Shown here piece after piece: positions 33,529-41,386 of a stretch of 64,000 bases of DNA. A program made the translations under genes and the position numbers. Below the pieces are notes generated by a model. The model was not told the origin of the DNA and did no database searches. It saw only the letters and a program-made list of their open reading frames with translations. Numbering within the stretch: position 1 is the stretch's first letter; every line of letters starts with the position of its first letter. Source of the DNA: Halioglobus sp. (lineage in GTDB: Bacteria > Pseudomonadota > Gammaproteobacteria > Pseudomonadales > Halieaceae); NCBI GenBank assembly GCA_020443425.1, contig JAGRIE010000015.1:1-64000 (forward strand), in the 5' to 3' direction.

Positions 33529-33743
33529 GGCGGCTACCTCTGTGTCGGGCGTTGTTTGCACAGCGCCCAGCGGAATATTTTTCGGGATAGGGGATTAAAG
33601 CCGTTTCGTGCGGTGCTTACAACGCGACTACCGCGCTTGCGGGTTAACAAATTGTACGGGCTGTGGCTTTCTTCCCGGCGCCCTTTCGACGTACGCTGTG
33701 GGGCCTGGCGGAGGAACCCGCTGGTATTGCACTGCTGCTGGGT

Positions 33744-33749
33744 TACAAT
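33744..33749 (+). promoter_or_regulatory. Putative -10 element for rdgC
   Basis: TACAAT preceded by GGT and followed by a C-rich discriminator, 31 bases before the rdgC start. It matches the elements ahead of parE and the yceI-like gene. Confidence 0.3.
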
Positions 33750-33780
33750 CCCCCGCTTTTGCCAGAGGTAGAGACTTCCC

Positions 33781-34686
33781 ATGTGGTTCAAGAATATTCG
33801 CGCCTATCGCCTGACCAAGCCGTTTGACCTCTCACCTGAGGCGCTGGGGGAGAAACTGGCGCCGCGCAGTTTTGTGCCCTGCGCCAAGTCCCAGCCGCTG
33901 GCGTTCGGATGGGTGCCGCCGCTGGGCGAGGAATCCGGTGCCCTGGTACACGCGGCTGCCGGCCGCCTCCTGCTCAAGCTCAAGCGGGAGGAAAAGCTGC
34001 TGCCGTCGACCGTGGTGCGCGAGCAACTGGAGGAGAAGGTCGCCGACATCGAATCCGAGCAGGGACGCAAGGTCTACCGCAAGGAGCGCCTGAACCTGAA
34101 GGACGAGATCGTGCAGGATTGCCTGCCGCGGGCATTCACCCGCTCCACGCATGTCTACGCCTATATCGATATCAAGAACAACTGGATTTTCGTCGACGCG
34201 GCCAGCGCTGCGCGCTCCGAGGAACTGCTGAACCTGCTGCGTGAGTGTGTCGGCAGTTTTCCGGCCCTGCTGCCGCAGGTGAACAATGCGCCCTCCGCTG
34301 TGATGACGGCGTGGCTGCTGCACCGCAGCCTGCCGGAGGACTTTGAGCTCGGCCAGGAGTGTGAGCTGCGCGACCCCGGTGAGGAGGGCGGTGTGGTGCG
34401 CTGTCGCGGCGTTGATTTGTTGAGTGAAGAGGTGGAAACTCACCTGCACGCCGGCAAACAGGTTGCGCGGCTGGCCTTGAACTGGGATGAGCGACTGTCG
34501 CTGCTGCTGGCAGAGGACCTGTGCCTGCGTCGCCTGAAGTTCGCGGATGAGTTGATGAAAGAGAACGAAGACATACCCGAAGCGGACCAGGCGGCGCGGC
34601 TGGACGCCGATTTTGCGCTGATGGCGGATGCGATCACCAGCCTGCAGCAGCGTGTGCTGGCGCTGTTCGGCGGCGAAGCGGAATAA
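33781..34686 (+). CDS. rdgC: Recombination-associated protein RdgC
   Basis: A 301-residue DNA-binding ring protein that limits RecA activity and binds duplex DNA as a dimer. The N-terminus (MWFKNIRAYRLTKPFDLS, then FGWVPPLG) and internal segments (RKVYRKERLNLKDEIVQDCL, PRAFTRSTHVYAYIDIKNNW, AARSEELLNLLRECVGSFPA) are characteristic of the family, and the length is normal. The start ATG follows a GAGGTAGAG RBS. It is 9 bases upstream of mnmH, so the two may be cotranscribed. Confidence 0.95.
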   Translation: MWFKNIRAYRLTKPFDLSPEALGEKLAPRSFVPCAKSQPLAFGWVPPLGEESGALVHAAAGRLLLKLKREEKLLPSTVVREQLEEKVADIESEQGRKVYRKERLNLKDEIVQDCLPRAFTRSTHVYAYIDIKNNWIFVDAASAARSEELLNLLRECVGSFPALLPQVNNAPSAVMTAWLLHRSLPEDFELGQECELRDPGEEGGVVRCRGVDLLSEEVETHLHAGKQVARLALNWDERLSLLLAEDLCLRRLKFADELMKENEDIPEADQAARLDADFALMADAITSLQQRVLALFGGEAE

Positions 34687-34695
34687 GCTGTAGCG

Positions 34696-35790
34696 ATGCC
34701 GGCGCGCCCTGACACCGATGACTATCGCGCGCTGTTTCTCAATCCCACCCCGATGATGGATATGCGCGCGCCGGCGGAATTCTCGCGCGGTGCATTCCCC
34801 TGCGCGATCAGCCTGCCGTTGATGAGCGATCAGGAGCGTGCCCAGGTGGGCACCTGTTACAAACAGCGCGGCCAGGACGCAGCCATTGAGCTGGGCCACC
34901 AGTTGGTCAGCGGCGAGCTGAAAGCGCAGCGCGTGGCGCAGTGGGTGGCCTTCACCCACCAGCACCCCCGGGGCTATCTCTACTGTTTTCGCGGCGGCCT
35001 GCGTTCGCAGACAGTGCAACAATGGCTGCGCGATGCGGGTGTCGACTACCCGCTGGTCGTCGGTGGCTACAAGGCCATGCGGCGTTTTTTACTGGAGGAA
35101 CTGGAGCGCTCACTGCAGGCGGCCTCGCTGGTGCTGGTCACTGGCAAAACCGGTACAGGCAAGACACGGGTGATTTCGCGGCTCGCCAGCGCGGTCGACC
35201 TCGAGGGCCTGGCGAATCACCGCGGATCCAGTTTCGGCCAGATGCTCACAGCGCAGCCCAGCCAGATCGATTTTGAAAACAGCCTCAGCATTGCGCTGTT
35301 GCGATTACTGGCCCGGGGGGAACAGCGTATCTTCCTGGAGGACGAGGGCCGCCTGATCGGATCGCTGGCACTGCCGGAACTACTGCGTGAAAAAATGCGC
35401 GAAGCGCCCATGGTTGTGGTGGAGCAGAGCCTTGAGGCGCGTATCGATATCGTGCTGGAGGACTACGTTGTCGATTTGGGCAGGCGTTTCACGCTCATGT
35501 TCGGTGAGGACGGTGCCCGGTTGCACAGCGAAAAATTGCAGCGCGACCTCGACAAGATCAGCCGGCGCCTGGGCGGCCTGCGCTGTCAACAGGTGGGTGA
35601 GTTGATGCAATTGGCGTTCGAGCGCCAATGGCAGACCGGGGATGTCTCCCGCCACCGGCACTGGATAAGTGTGCTGCTGGAAAAATACTACGATCCGATG
35701 TACGAGTACCAGTTGTCGAAACGCGCGGGCAGCCGCCTGTTCAGCGGTGATCGCCAGGCGGTCCTCGCCTGGGCGCAGCGGGACGCCTAG
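34696..35790 (+). CDS. mnmH: tRNA 2-selenouridine synthase
   Basis: Replaces sulfur with selenium at U34 of some tRNAs, using selenophosphate, through a geranylated intermediate. The 364-residue protein has an N-terminal rhodanese domain with active Cys97 in LYCFRGGLRSQTVQQW, the same number as E. coli SelU, and a P-loop (VTGKTGTGKTRVISRLA) at about 147-163. Additional family segments are LANHRGSSFGQ and SQIDFENSL. selD follows immediately, overlapping nothing but leaving only one base. This pair is the minimal selenium-dependent tRNA modification module. Confidence 0.95.
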   Translation: MPARPDTDDYRALFLNPTPMMDMRAPAEFSRGAFPCAISLPLMSDQERAQVGTCYKQRGQDAAIELGHQLVSGELKAQRVAQWVAFTHQHPRGYLYCFRGGLRSQTVQQWLRDAGVDYPLVVGGYKAMRRFLLEELERSLQAASLVLVTGKTGTGKTRVISRLASAVDLEGLANHRGSSFGQMLTAQPSQIDFENSLSIALLRLLARGEQRIFLEDEGRLIGSLALPELLREKMREAPMVVVEQSLEARIDIVLEDYVVDLGRRFTLMFGEDGARLHSEKLQRDLDKISRRLGGLRCQQVGELMQLAFERQWQTGDVSRHRHWISVLLEKYYDPMYEYQLSKRAGSRLFSGDRQAVLAWAQRDA

Positions 35791-35791
35791 C

Positions 35792-38008
35792 GTGGACGCC
35801 CCCGCCGAGTTGCACCGCGACCTGGTGCTGGTGGGCGGCGGTCACAGCCATGTGCTGGCGCTGCGTATGCTGGCCATGCGGCCGATCGACGGCCTGCGCA
35901 TCACATTGGTCTCCCCGGCCAGCCACAGTCCCTATTCCGGCATGCTGCCCGGCCTGGTTTCCGGTCACTACCGCTTTGAACAGTCACATATCGATCTGCT
36001 GCGCCTGTGCCAGTGGGCCGGAGTGCGCTTTATCACCGCGCAGGTCACTGCTATCGATACTGCCGCGCGACGCCTGTCGCTGGCGGGCCGGCCGGCAATC
36101 AGTTACGACGTGGTCAGCCTGGACATCGGCTCCGAACCAGAGCTCGACTCGGTGCCGGGTGCCCGGGAATATGCGACGCCGGTAAAGCCGGTGGCCGGTC
36201 TTTGGCAGCGCTGGCAGGCTCTGTATGAGCGGATCGCCAGCCGTGGCGACCGCGAGCCATTTCATATCGCCGTGGTGGGCGGCGGTGCCGGCAGTGTGGA
36301 GTTGGTGCTGGCGATGTCCCACCGGCTGCAGGCGCAGCCGGGGCAGTTCGAGCTGTGGTGTGCCGCCGCAGAGATCCTCCCGGGTCACAGCGCGCGCGCC
36401 CGGCAGTCCGTGCTGTCGGAGCTGCAGCGCCGCGGCATTCGTGTGCACTGCGACGCGCGTATTGCCGCGGTGACCGGCAGCGAACTGGTACTGGGCGATG
36501 GCCGTCGCGCTCCCTACGGGGAGCTGTTCTGGTGCACCGGCGCCGCGCCGGCACCCTGGATAGCCGCCAGCGGACTGGCGACTGATGAACAGGGCTTTCT
36601 CGCCGTGCGCGACACCCTGCAGGCGATGCACGACGATTGTCTCTTCGGGGCCGGGGATATTGCGGTCCAGGTCAACCACCCGCGCCCGAAAGCGGGGGTG
36701 TATGCGGTGCGCCAGGGTCCCCTGCTCGCCTACAACCTGCGCGCGCTGTTACTGCAAAAACCGCTGCGCGAACACCGGCCGCAGCGTCGGTTCCTGTCGC
36801 TGATATCACTGGGCGACAAACGCGCCACGGCAGACAGGAGTGGCTTGAGTGCCACAGGTCACTGGGTCTGGCGCTGGAAGGATCGCATTGACCGGGCCTT
36901 TATGGCGCGCTTCGTGGACCTGCCCGCGGTTATGGGTGCTGCCGCCAGCGACAGCCTGCCCCGTTTGCAGCGGCCTGCCCAGGCTGTTTGCGGGGGCTGC
37001 GGGGCGAAAGTGGGTGCGGATGCGCTCGGCGCTGCGCTGTCACAGCTGCACCTGGACTATCCACAGCACTGTAGCGGCGGCGGGGATGACGCAGCGGCCC
37101 TGTCCGCACCACCGGGCGTCGCGCTGCTGCAGAGCCTGGATGTGCTGCGCGAACTGGTGCCAGACCCCTGGCTGATGGGGCGTATTGCCGCGCAACACGC
37201 GCTCAGTGATCTCTATGCCTGCGGCGCCAGGCCGCTGTCGGCGCTGGCGGCTGTAACCCTGCCCTATGCGAGCCCGTCGATACTGCAGCGTGAGTTACAA
37301 CAGCTGCTGGCGGGGGCGCTGCACGAGTTTGCCGCTGCGGACTGCCAGCTGGCGGGTGGCCACAGTATGCAGGGTGGTGAACTCAGTATCGGCTTCGTCG
37401 TCAACGGTGTCCCGATGGCCGGCGACGGTAAGCTGCTGCCGAAAGCCGGCGCGCAGCCGGGCGACGCACTCGTATTGACCAAGGCGCTGGGCACCGGGGT
37501 ACTGTTCGCCGCCCATATGCAACTTGCGGCCGATGGACGCGATGTCACAGCGGCGACTGACGCCATGCTGCAGGGCAATGCCGCCGCAGCTGGACTGGCG
37601 CTGGCGCATGGCGCCAGTGCCTGTACAGACATCACCGGTTTCGGCCTGCTCGGGCATCTGCTGGAGATGCTGGCCGGCACCTGTAGCGCGCGGTTGTCGC
37701 CGTCACAGCTGCCGGTGCTTGACGGCGTGCTGGGGCATATTCGGGCGGGTATCGAGAGCACGATGCACGCAGCCAATGAGCGCAGCGCGGGGCCGCTGTT
37801 GCAGTACCCGGCAGCGGTGGACGCGGCGCGACGGCAACTGTTGTTCGACCCGCAGACCAGTGGCGGACTGTTGATAGCGATTTCCAGTGGGCGCGCTCCA
37901 GGGCTGTGCGAGGCGCTGCGCGCCAGCGGCTATACCAAGGCGCGCGTTATCGGCGAGGTAGTCGAGGCTGTGCCGGGAGAGGCTGTGTCCATCCAGCTTG
38001 CTGACTAG
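35792..38008 (+). CDS. selD: Fused NAD(P)/FAD oxidoreductase and selenide, water dikinase
   Basis: A two-domain protein of about 738 residues. Residues 1-350 are a pyridine-nucleotide-disulfide-type FAD oxidoreductase resembling NDH-2 (LVLVGGGHSHVLALRML; IAVVGGGAGSVELVLAMS; FGAGDIAVQVNHPRPKAGVY). Residues about 395-738 are SelD, which makes selenophosphate from selenide and ATP. The catalytic region is CGGCGAKVGADALG with Cys403 and Lys406, so a Cys rather than selenocysteine form. GGGDDAAAL, YACGARPLSALAAVTL and TDITGFGLLGH are further SelD motifs. The start is a GTG at 35792, one base after the mnmH stop. The fusion is known in other bacteria; the N-terminal partner may supply reduced selenium. 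Confidence 0.93.
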   Translation: MDAPAELHRDLVLVGGGHSHVLALRMLAMRPIDGLRITLVSPASHSPYSGMLPGLVSGHYRFEQSHIDLLRLCQWAGVRFITAQVTAIDTAARRLSLAGRPAISYDVVSLDIGSEPELDSVPGAREYATPVKPVAGLWQRWQALYERIASRGDREPFHIAVVGGGAGSVELVLAMSHRLQAQPGQFELWCAAAEILPGHSARARQSVLSELQRRGIRVHCDARIAAVTGSELVLGDGRRAPYGELFWCTGAAPAPWIAASGLATDEQGFLAVRDTLQAMHDDCLFGAGDIAVQVNHPRPKAGVYAVRQGPLLAYNLRALLLQKPLREHRPQRRFLSLISLGDKRATADRSGLSATGHWVWRWKDRIDRAFMARFVDLPAVMGAAASDSLPRLQRPAQAVCGGCGAKVGADALGAALSQLHLDYPQHCSGGGDDAAALSAPPGVALLQSLDVLRELVPDPWLMGRIAAQHALSDLYACGARPLSALAAVTLPYASPSILQRELQQLLAGALHEFAAADCQLAGGHSMQGGELSIGFVVNGVPMAGDGKLLPKAGAQPGDALVLTKALGTGVLFAAHMQLAADGRDVTAATDAMLQGNAAAAGLALAHGASACTDITGFGLLGHLLEMLAGTCSARLSPSQLPVLDGVLGHIRAGIESTMHAANERSAGPLLQYPAAVDAARRQLLFDPQTSGGLLIAISSGRAPGLCEALRASGYTKARVIGEVVEAVPGEAVSIQLAD

Positions 38009-38035
38009 CGCTGTGACAGCGCGTCGCGACGCGCT
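38008..38035. terminator. Two overlapping palindromes between convergent selD and sulfatase
   Basis: GCGCTGTGACAGCGC (38008-38022) and the perfect 18-bp palindrome AGCGCGTCGCGACGCGCT (38018-38035) share bases, so only one hairpin can form at a time. Both lie in the 48-base gap between convergent stops. No T-run is present. They probably serve as a terminator or transcription barrier. Confidence 0.45.
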
Positions 38036-38056
38036 ATCCGGCCAGGCCGACCCGGA

Positions 38057-39475
38057 TCAGGTCAGTGCGGCAAGGCCGCCCTCCAGTTTGCCCGTTTTAC
38101 CCAGCAGGTTGTTGTATTCCCGGGGATCGCTGGAGAGGTCGTACAGCTCCTCGCCCCCGTCCGGGTAGCGCGTCCAGCGCCACTTCCCGATGCGTGTGGA
38201 CACGGCATCGCCCCAGCGCATCTCGGCCGGCCGCGCCCTGGCCCCCTCCGCTGTTATTCCCAGCAGGCTGGCGCCTTCAAACTGCGCCGGTTGCGGTATG
38301 CCGGCAATCTCCACCAGTGTCGGCGCCAGGTCGAGCAGGCTGACGGGGTGGTCAAATCCCCCGCCCTGCTCCAGTAATCCCGGTGCGCGTATCAGCAGCG
38401 GTACCCGGCTCGCATGCTCCCACAGCGCCATCTTTCGCCAGTGCAGTTTTTCACCGAGGTGGTAGCCGTTGTCCGACCACAACACCACGACGGTGTTATC
38501 CGCGTAGGCGCTGGCGTCCAGCGCCGCCAGTATCTGGCCGATCATGGCATCGGTGTGGCTGCAGGCCGCGAGATAGGCCTGTACGTGCTGCGGCCACAGC
38601 CCCGACCTCATCACGAGTTCATTCTGGGTGGCCTCCTCGCCATGGCTTGTGATGATCGGCTTATCTGCCAGCAGTACGCCGTCAGCGGGAATATCATCCA
38701 GGTCATCAGTTCGCACTTCGGGCAGTACCACCTCGTCCAGCGGGTGCAGGTCGAAGGCCCACTGGGGCAGTCGCCACGGCAGGTGAGGTTCAGACAGGCC
38801 GATGGCCATCAGCCACGGCTTGCTGCGCGCCACGCCCAGTTGCGCCACCGCGAAATCTGCTGAAACCTGGTCGGTGTGTATGTCCCCGGGTGGCAGCGGG
38901 CCGTAGTCAAACAGCGTGTCGTGCTCCCCGAAACTCTTCTTCGCCTCCTTATAGGGCTGGTAGACATCCCAGAAACGCCTCGTTCCCTTACCCCAATGGA
39001 ACACCTTGCCGGTTGATATCGTCGCGTATCCCGCCTCGGAGAAGTACAGCGGCAGCGGGCGCAGCTCCCGGGACATCAGCAGCTCCCGGTAGGCCGCTAG
39101 GTCAGATTCATCATCCACCTTGGTCGTTTCCGGGCTGAGGCCCCACAGCGCCGAGGCGCGGCTGGCGATGCAGACTGGCACAGAGCAGTAGGCGCGATTG
39201 AAGGCGTACGACTGCGCCCGCAGGCGGTCGATATTCGGTGTGTGGACGCCGGGGTGTGCGCCCAGATAGCCCACCCAGTCATTCAGGTCATCAATGCACA
39301 ACATCAGTATGTTGGGGCGCTTGGCCGCCGCGGGTGCCTCCGGTGTCCTGGTATCGGCAACAGGTGCCGAAGGGGGGGCGGTCGCTTTGACGGCTTTTTT
39401 GTCGGAGCAGCCGACCAGTGCGGCAGCGGCAGCGGTGGCGGCAGCGGTGAGTAATTTTCGTCTGTCTATATCCAT
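38057..39475 (-). CDS. Sulfatase (arylsulfatase/iduronate-sulfatase type), exported
   Basis: A 472-residue type I sulfatase that hydrolyses sulfate esters of sugars or related compounds. The formylglycine motif is CIASR at Cys102 (C-x-A-x-R, a variant of C-x-P-x-R), preceded by metal-ligand residues in LMLCIDDLNDWVGYLG (Asp62, Asp63) and followed later by LWSDNGYHLGEKLHW. The N-terminus (MDIDRRKLLTAAATAAAAAL then VGCSDKK) has a twin arginine and a lipobox with Cys23, so it may be a Tat-exported lipoprotein. The ATG at 39473-39475 is chosen over an upstream in-frame start lacking signal character. No maturase gene is adjacent. Confidence 0.88.
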   Translation of the reverse strand: MDIDRRKLLTAAATAAAAALVGCSDKKAVKATAPPSAPVADTRTPEAPAAAKRPNILMLCIDDLNDWVGYLGAHPGVHTPNIDRLRAQSYAFNRAYCSVPVCIASRASALWGLSPETTKVDDESDLAAYRELLMSRELRPLPLYFSEAGYATISTGKVFHWGKGTRRFWDVYQPYKEAKKSFGEHDTLFDYGPLPPGDIHTDQVSADFAVAQLGVARSKPWLMAIGLSEPHLPWRLPQWAFDLHPLDEVVLPEVRTDDLDDIPADGVLLADKPIITSHGEEATQNELVMRSGLWPQHVQAYLAACSHTDAMIGQILAALDASAYADNTVVVLWSDNGYHLGEKLHWRKMALWEHASRVPLLIRAPGLLEQGGGFDHPVSLLDLAPTLVEIAGIPQPAQFEGASLLGITAEGARARPAEMRWGDAVSTRIGKWRWTRYPDGGEELYDLSSDPREYNNLLGKTGKLEGGLAALT

Positions 39476-39579
39476 AACAATCCAGGCGCTTGATGACAGT
39501 AAAAGTGTGGGACGGCGCGATCGCGGCTGTGCTGAGTCAAGCGGCGGCCGGCTCAGTGGCACGGGTCTGCGGCAGCACG

Positions 39580-40005
39580 CTATTTCCCATCCCAGTAGCG
39601 GGTCATTTCAAGGTACAGGAAAGACGCTGTCCAGGTGACCAGCACCAGGCCGGTCAGGGACTCGAGCCCGGCGAGGAAGCGCAGGTCACCAAGCGGCACG
39701 ATATCGCCGGTACCGAGCGTGGTGTAGCAGGTGAACGAATAGTAGACACAGTCCAGCAGGCTGCCGTCGAACTGCCCGGTCAGCGACCCCCAGTCGTCGG
39801 CCTCGTTCATATAAAAATAGGCAAGCCCGAAAATCCAGATTTCAGCTGTGTGTGCCAGCAGTGCGAAGAATACGCCCAGCACGATACGAAAGCGGTGCCG
39901 TATGTGCATTTTCGGCATCAGCAAGGTGATCTGGTGCAGGAACTCGTAGTGAATCATCACAGCGAGGCCGATAATGATCAAATTGACGGTAAACACGATG
40001 ACCAA
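39580..40005 (-). CDS. Small potassium-channel-type membrane protein
   Basis: A 141-residue inner-membrane protein with one pore-loop unit. An N-terminal membrane span (VIVFTVNLIIIGLAVMI) and a second (VLGVFFALLAHTAEIWIFGL) are followed by a pore helix and a selectivity filter SFTCYTTLGTGDIVP (filter TLGTGD at about 96-101) and a final span. This resembles the Ion_trans_2 family; GTGD replaces the canonical GYGD. No cytoplasmic RCK or voltage-sensor domain is present. It lies alone between the sulfatase and DUF2242. Activity and selectivity are inferred. Confidence 0.8.
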   Translation of the reverse strand: MVIVFTVNLIIIGLAVMIHYEFLHQITLLMPKMHIRHRFRIVLGVFFALLAHTAEIWIFGLAYFYMNEADDWGSLTGQFDGSLLDCVYYSFTCYTTLGTGDIVPLGDLRFLAGLESLTGLVLVTWTASFLYLEMTRYWDGK

Positions 40006-40192
40006 GATCCCGCATCTCCCTGCGGTGGATTATTGCCAGCTACTGTAACCTTATTTCCCGCTCAGCATGAAGTGCCGCACTGTTTTTTGGTGAAAATCCC
40101 ATGCATAAATGCCGCCGTAAGGGGGTGTGAATTTCGCTGGACAGCCCTTATAGTTCGTAACCCTACACCCTCGCTTGCCAGCAAGCATTGAT

Positions 40193-41296
40193 ATGAAATA
40201 CACATCGAAAATATTGGTTTTCCTCTTCGCCGCGCTCTCCGTGACTGCCTGCACCAAAAAAGCTGTCTATGTGGACGAGAGCTTCTCCAATGACAGCCCC
40301 TTCAAGTTGCGGGTCGATGATGACGTCGCACTGGCCTGTGAGAGCGCGCGCCGCTCCCTGCTCGGGCAGGGTTACCTGATCGATCTTGCAAACAGTGATG
40401 AGGTGAAGGCCCGCAAGGCGACGCGGGGTGAAAATACCTTTATAGAGATGAATGTGGTGTGCGTTCCGGAAGTGGGTGGCAGCACCATTTTTGCCGCCGG
40501 CGTGCTGAGCACATACGACCTGAAGAAGAACAGCAGCTCCGCCAGTGTCGGCCTCAGCGCACTCGGCTCTATTTCACTGCCCATCGGACAGAGCGTTGAT
40601 TCACTGGTGAAGGTGTCTGAAGAGACGATCGACGACAAGGACTTTTACAAACGGTTCTTCGCGGCCGTCGATAAAGTGCTGGATGACATGGAAGCGAACA
40701 AGGTATCTGAAGAGCCTGAAGTGGAGACTGTGGTGGAATCCGTGGAGATTGAAACAGCGCCGCCGGCGGTGCAATCCACGATCTGGCCAGAGCTCTTTCC
40801 CGAGACTGCAGAGCCAGAGACTGCAGAGCCCGAGACTGCCGTCGAACCGACCCCTGCGCAAACCGCAGCCGAGACAGCACCCGGGCCGGTGACGGCGGAA
40901 CCTGTGGCACCGGTCTCCACCCTGCCGGCGACACCCGTGCAGGCGGCACCAGCGGAACCTGCCCTGCCTGCGGTGCCTGCCAGCGTCGAGGGCATGTCGG
41001 GCGTGGTGGCGCCGACCCCGGCGGACGCCGAGCCACTGGGGATCTCCGCTGGACCCGGCCCCGATGAGGAGCCGCTGGGTATTCCCGCGATGACGAACAC
41101 TGCCGCGAAGCCGGCGGAAGTCGCGCCCCAGCCCGCTGCCGCGCAGCAGCCTGCGGCCGCCGTGTTAACTCCGATTGTGACGACGGCGGAGGAAAAAGTG
41201 CTGGCAGTCCCTGCCGCCAGCGCGGCGCAGCCGGAGCCGACGCCCGCGCCCGACAGCAGCACTGCCCCTATCGAGCGGATCGAGGATCTCTTCTAG
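40193..41296 (+). CDS. DUF2242 family lipoprotein with low-complexity tail
   Basis: A protein of about 367 residues. MKYTSKILVFLFAALSVTAC is a lipoprotein signal (lipobox VTAC, Cys20). Residues about 30-170 match the DUF2242 family (DDDVALACESARRSLLGQGY; ATRGENTFIEMNVVCVPE; SASVGLSALGSISLPIGQS). The C-terminal half is Pro/Ala/Glu-rich with short repeats (PETAEPETA; two EPLGI copies) and is probably disordered. It would be anchored in the outer or inner membrane. The start ATG at 40193 gives the best signal peptide; a TTG six codons upstream is possible. Function unknown. Confidence 0.8.
   Translation: MKYTSKILVFLFAALSVTACTKKAVYVDESFSNDSPFKLRVDDDVALACESARRSLLGQGYLIDLANSDEVKARKATRGENTFIEMNVVCVPEVGGSTIFAAGVLSTYDLKKNSSSASVGLSALGSISLPIGQSVDSLVKVSEETIDDKDFYKRFFAAVDKVLDDMEANKVSEEPEVETVVESVEIETAPPAVQSTIWPELFPETAEPETAEPETAVEPTPAQTAAETAPGPVTAEPVAPVSTLPATPVQAAPAEPALPAVPASVEGMSGVVAPTPADAEPLGISAGPGPDEEPLGIPAMTNTAAKPAEVAPQPAAAQQPAAAVLTPIVTTAEEKVLAVPAASAAQPEPTPAPDSSTAPIERIEDLF
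40802..40840 (+). repeat. 15-bp in-frame tandem repeat
   Basis: Two and a half copies of GAGACTGCAGAGCC(A/C) encode ETAEP units in the disordered tail of the DUF2242 lipoprotein. Being a multiple of three, copy-number change would alter tail length without breaking the frame. Confidence 0.7.
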
Positions 41297-41386
41297 CTTT
41301 CGGTGCACGCCTGTGCCCTGTTGCTCGCATGCAGCCATGCCAGTGTGCAACGATCGCCCCGCTGTTGACCTCTTTGCCAGGGCTGT

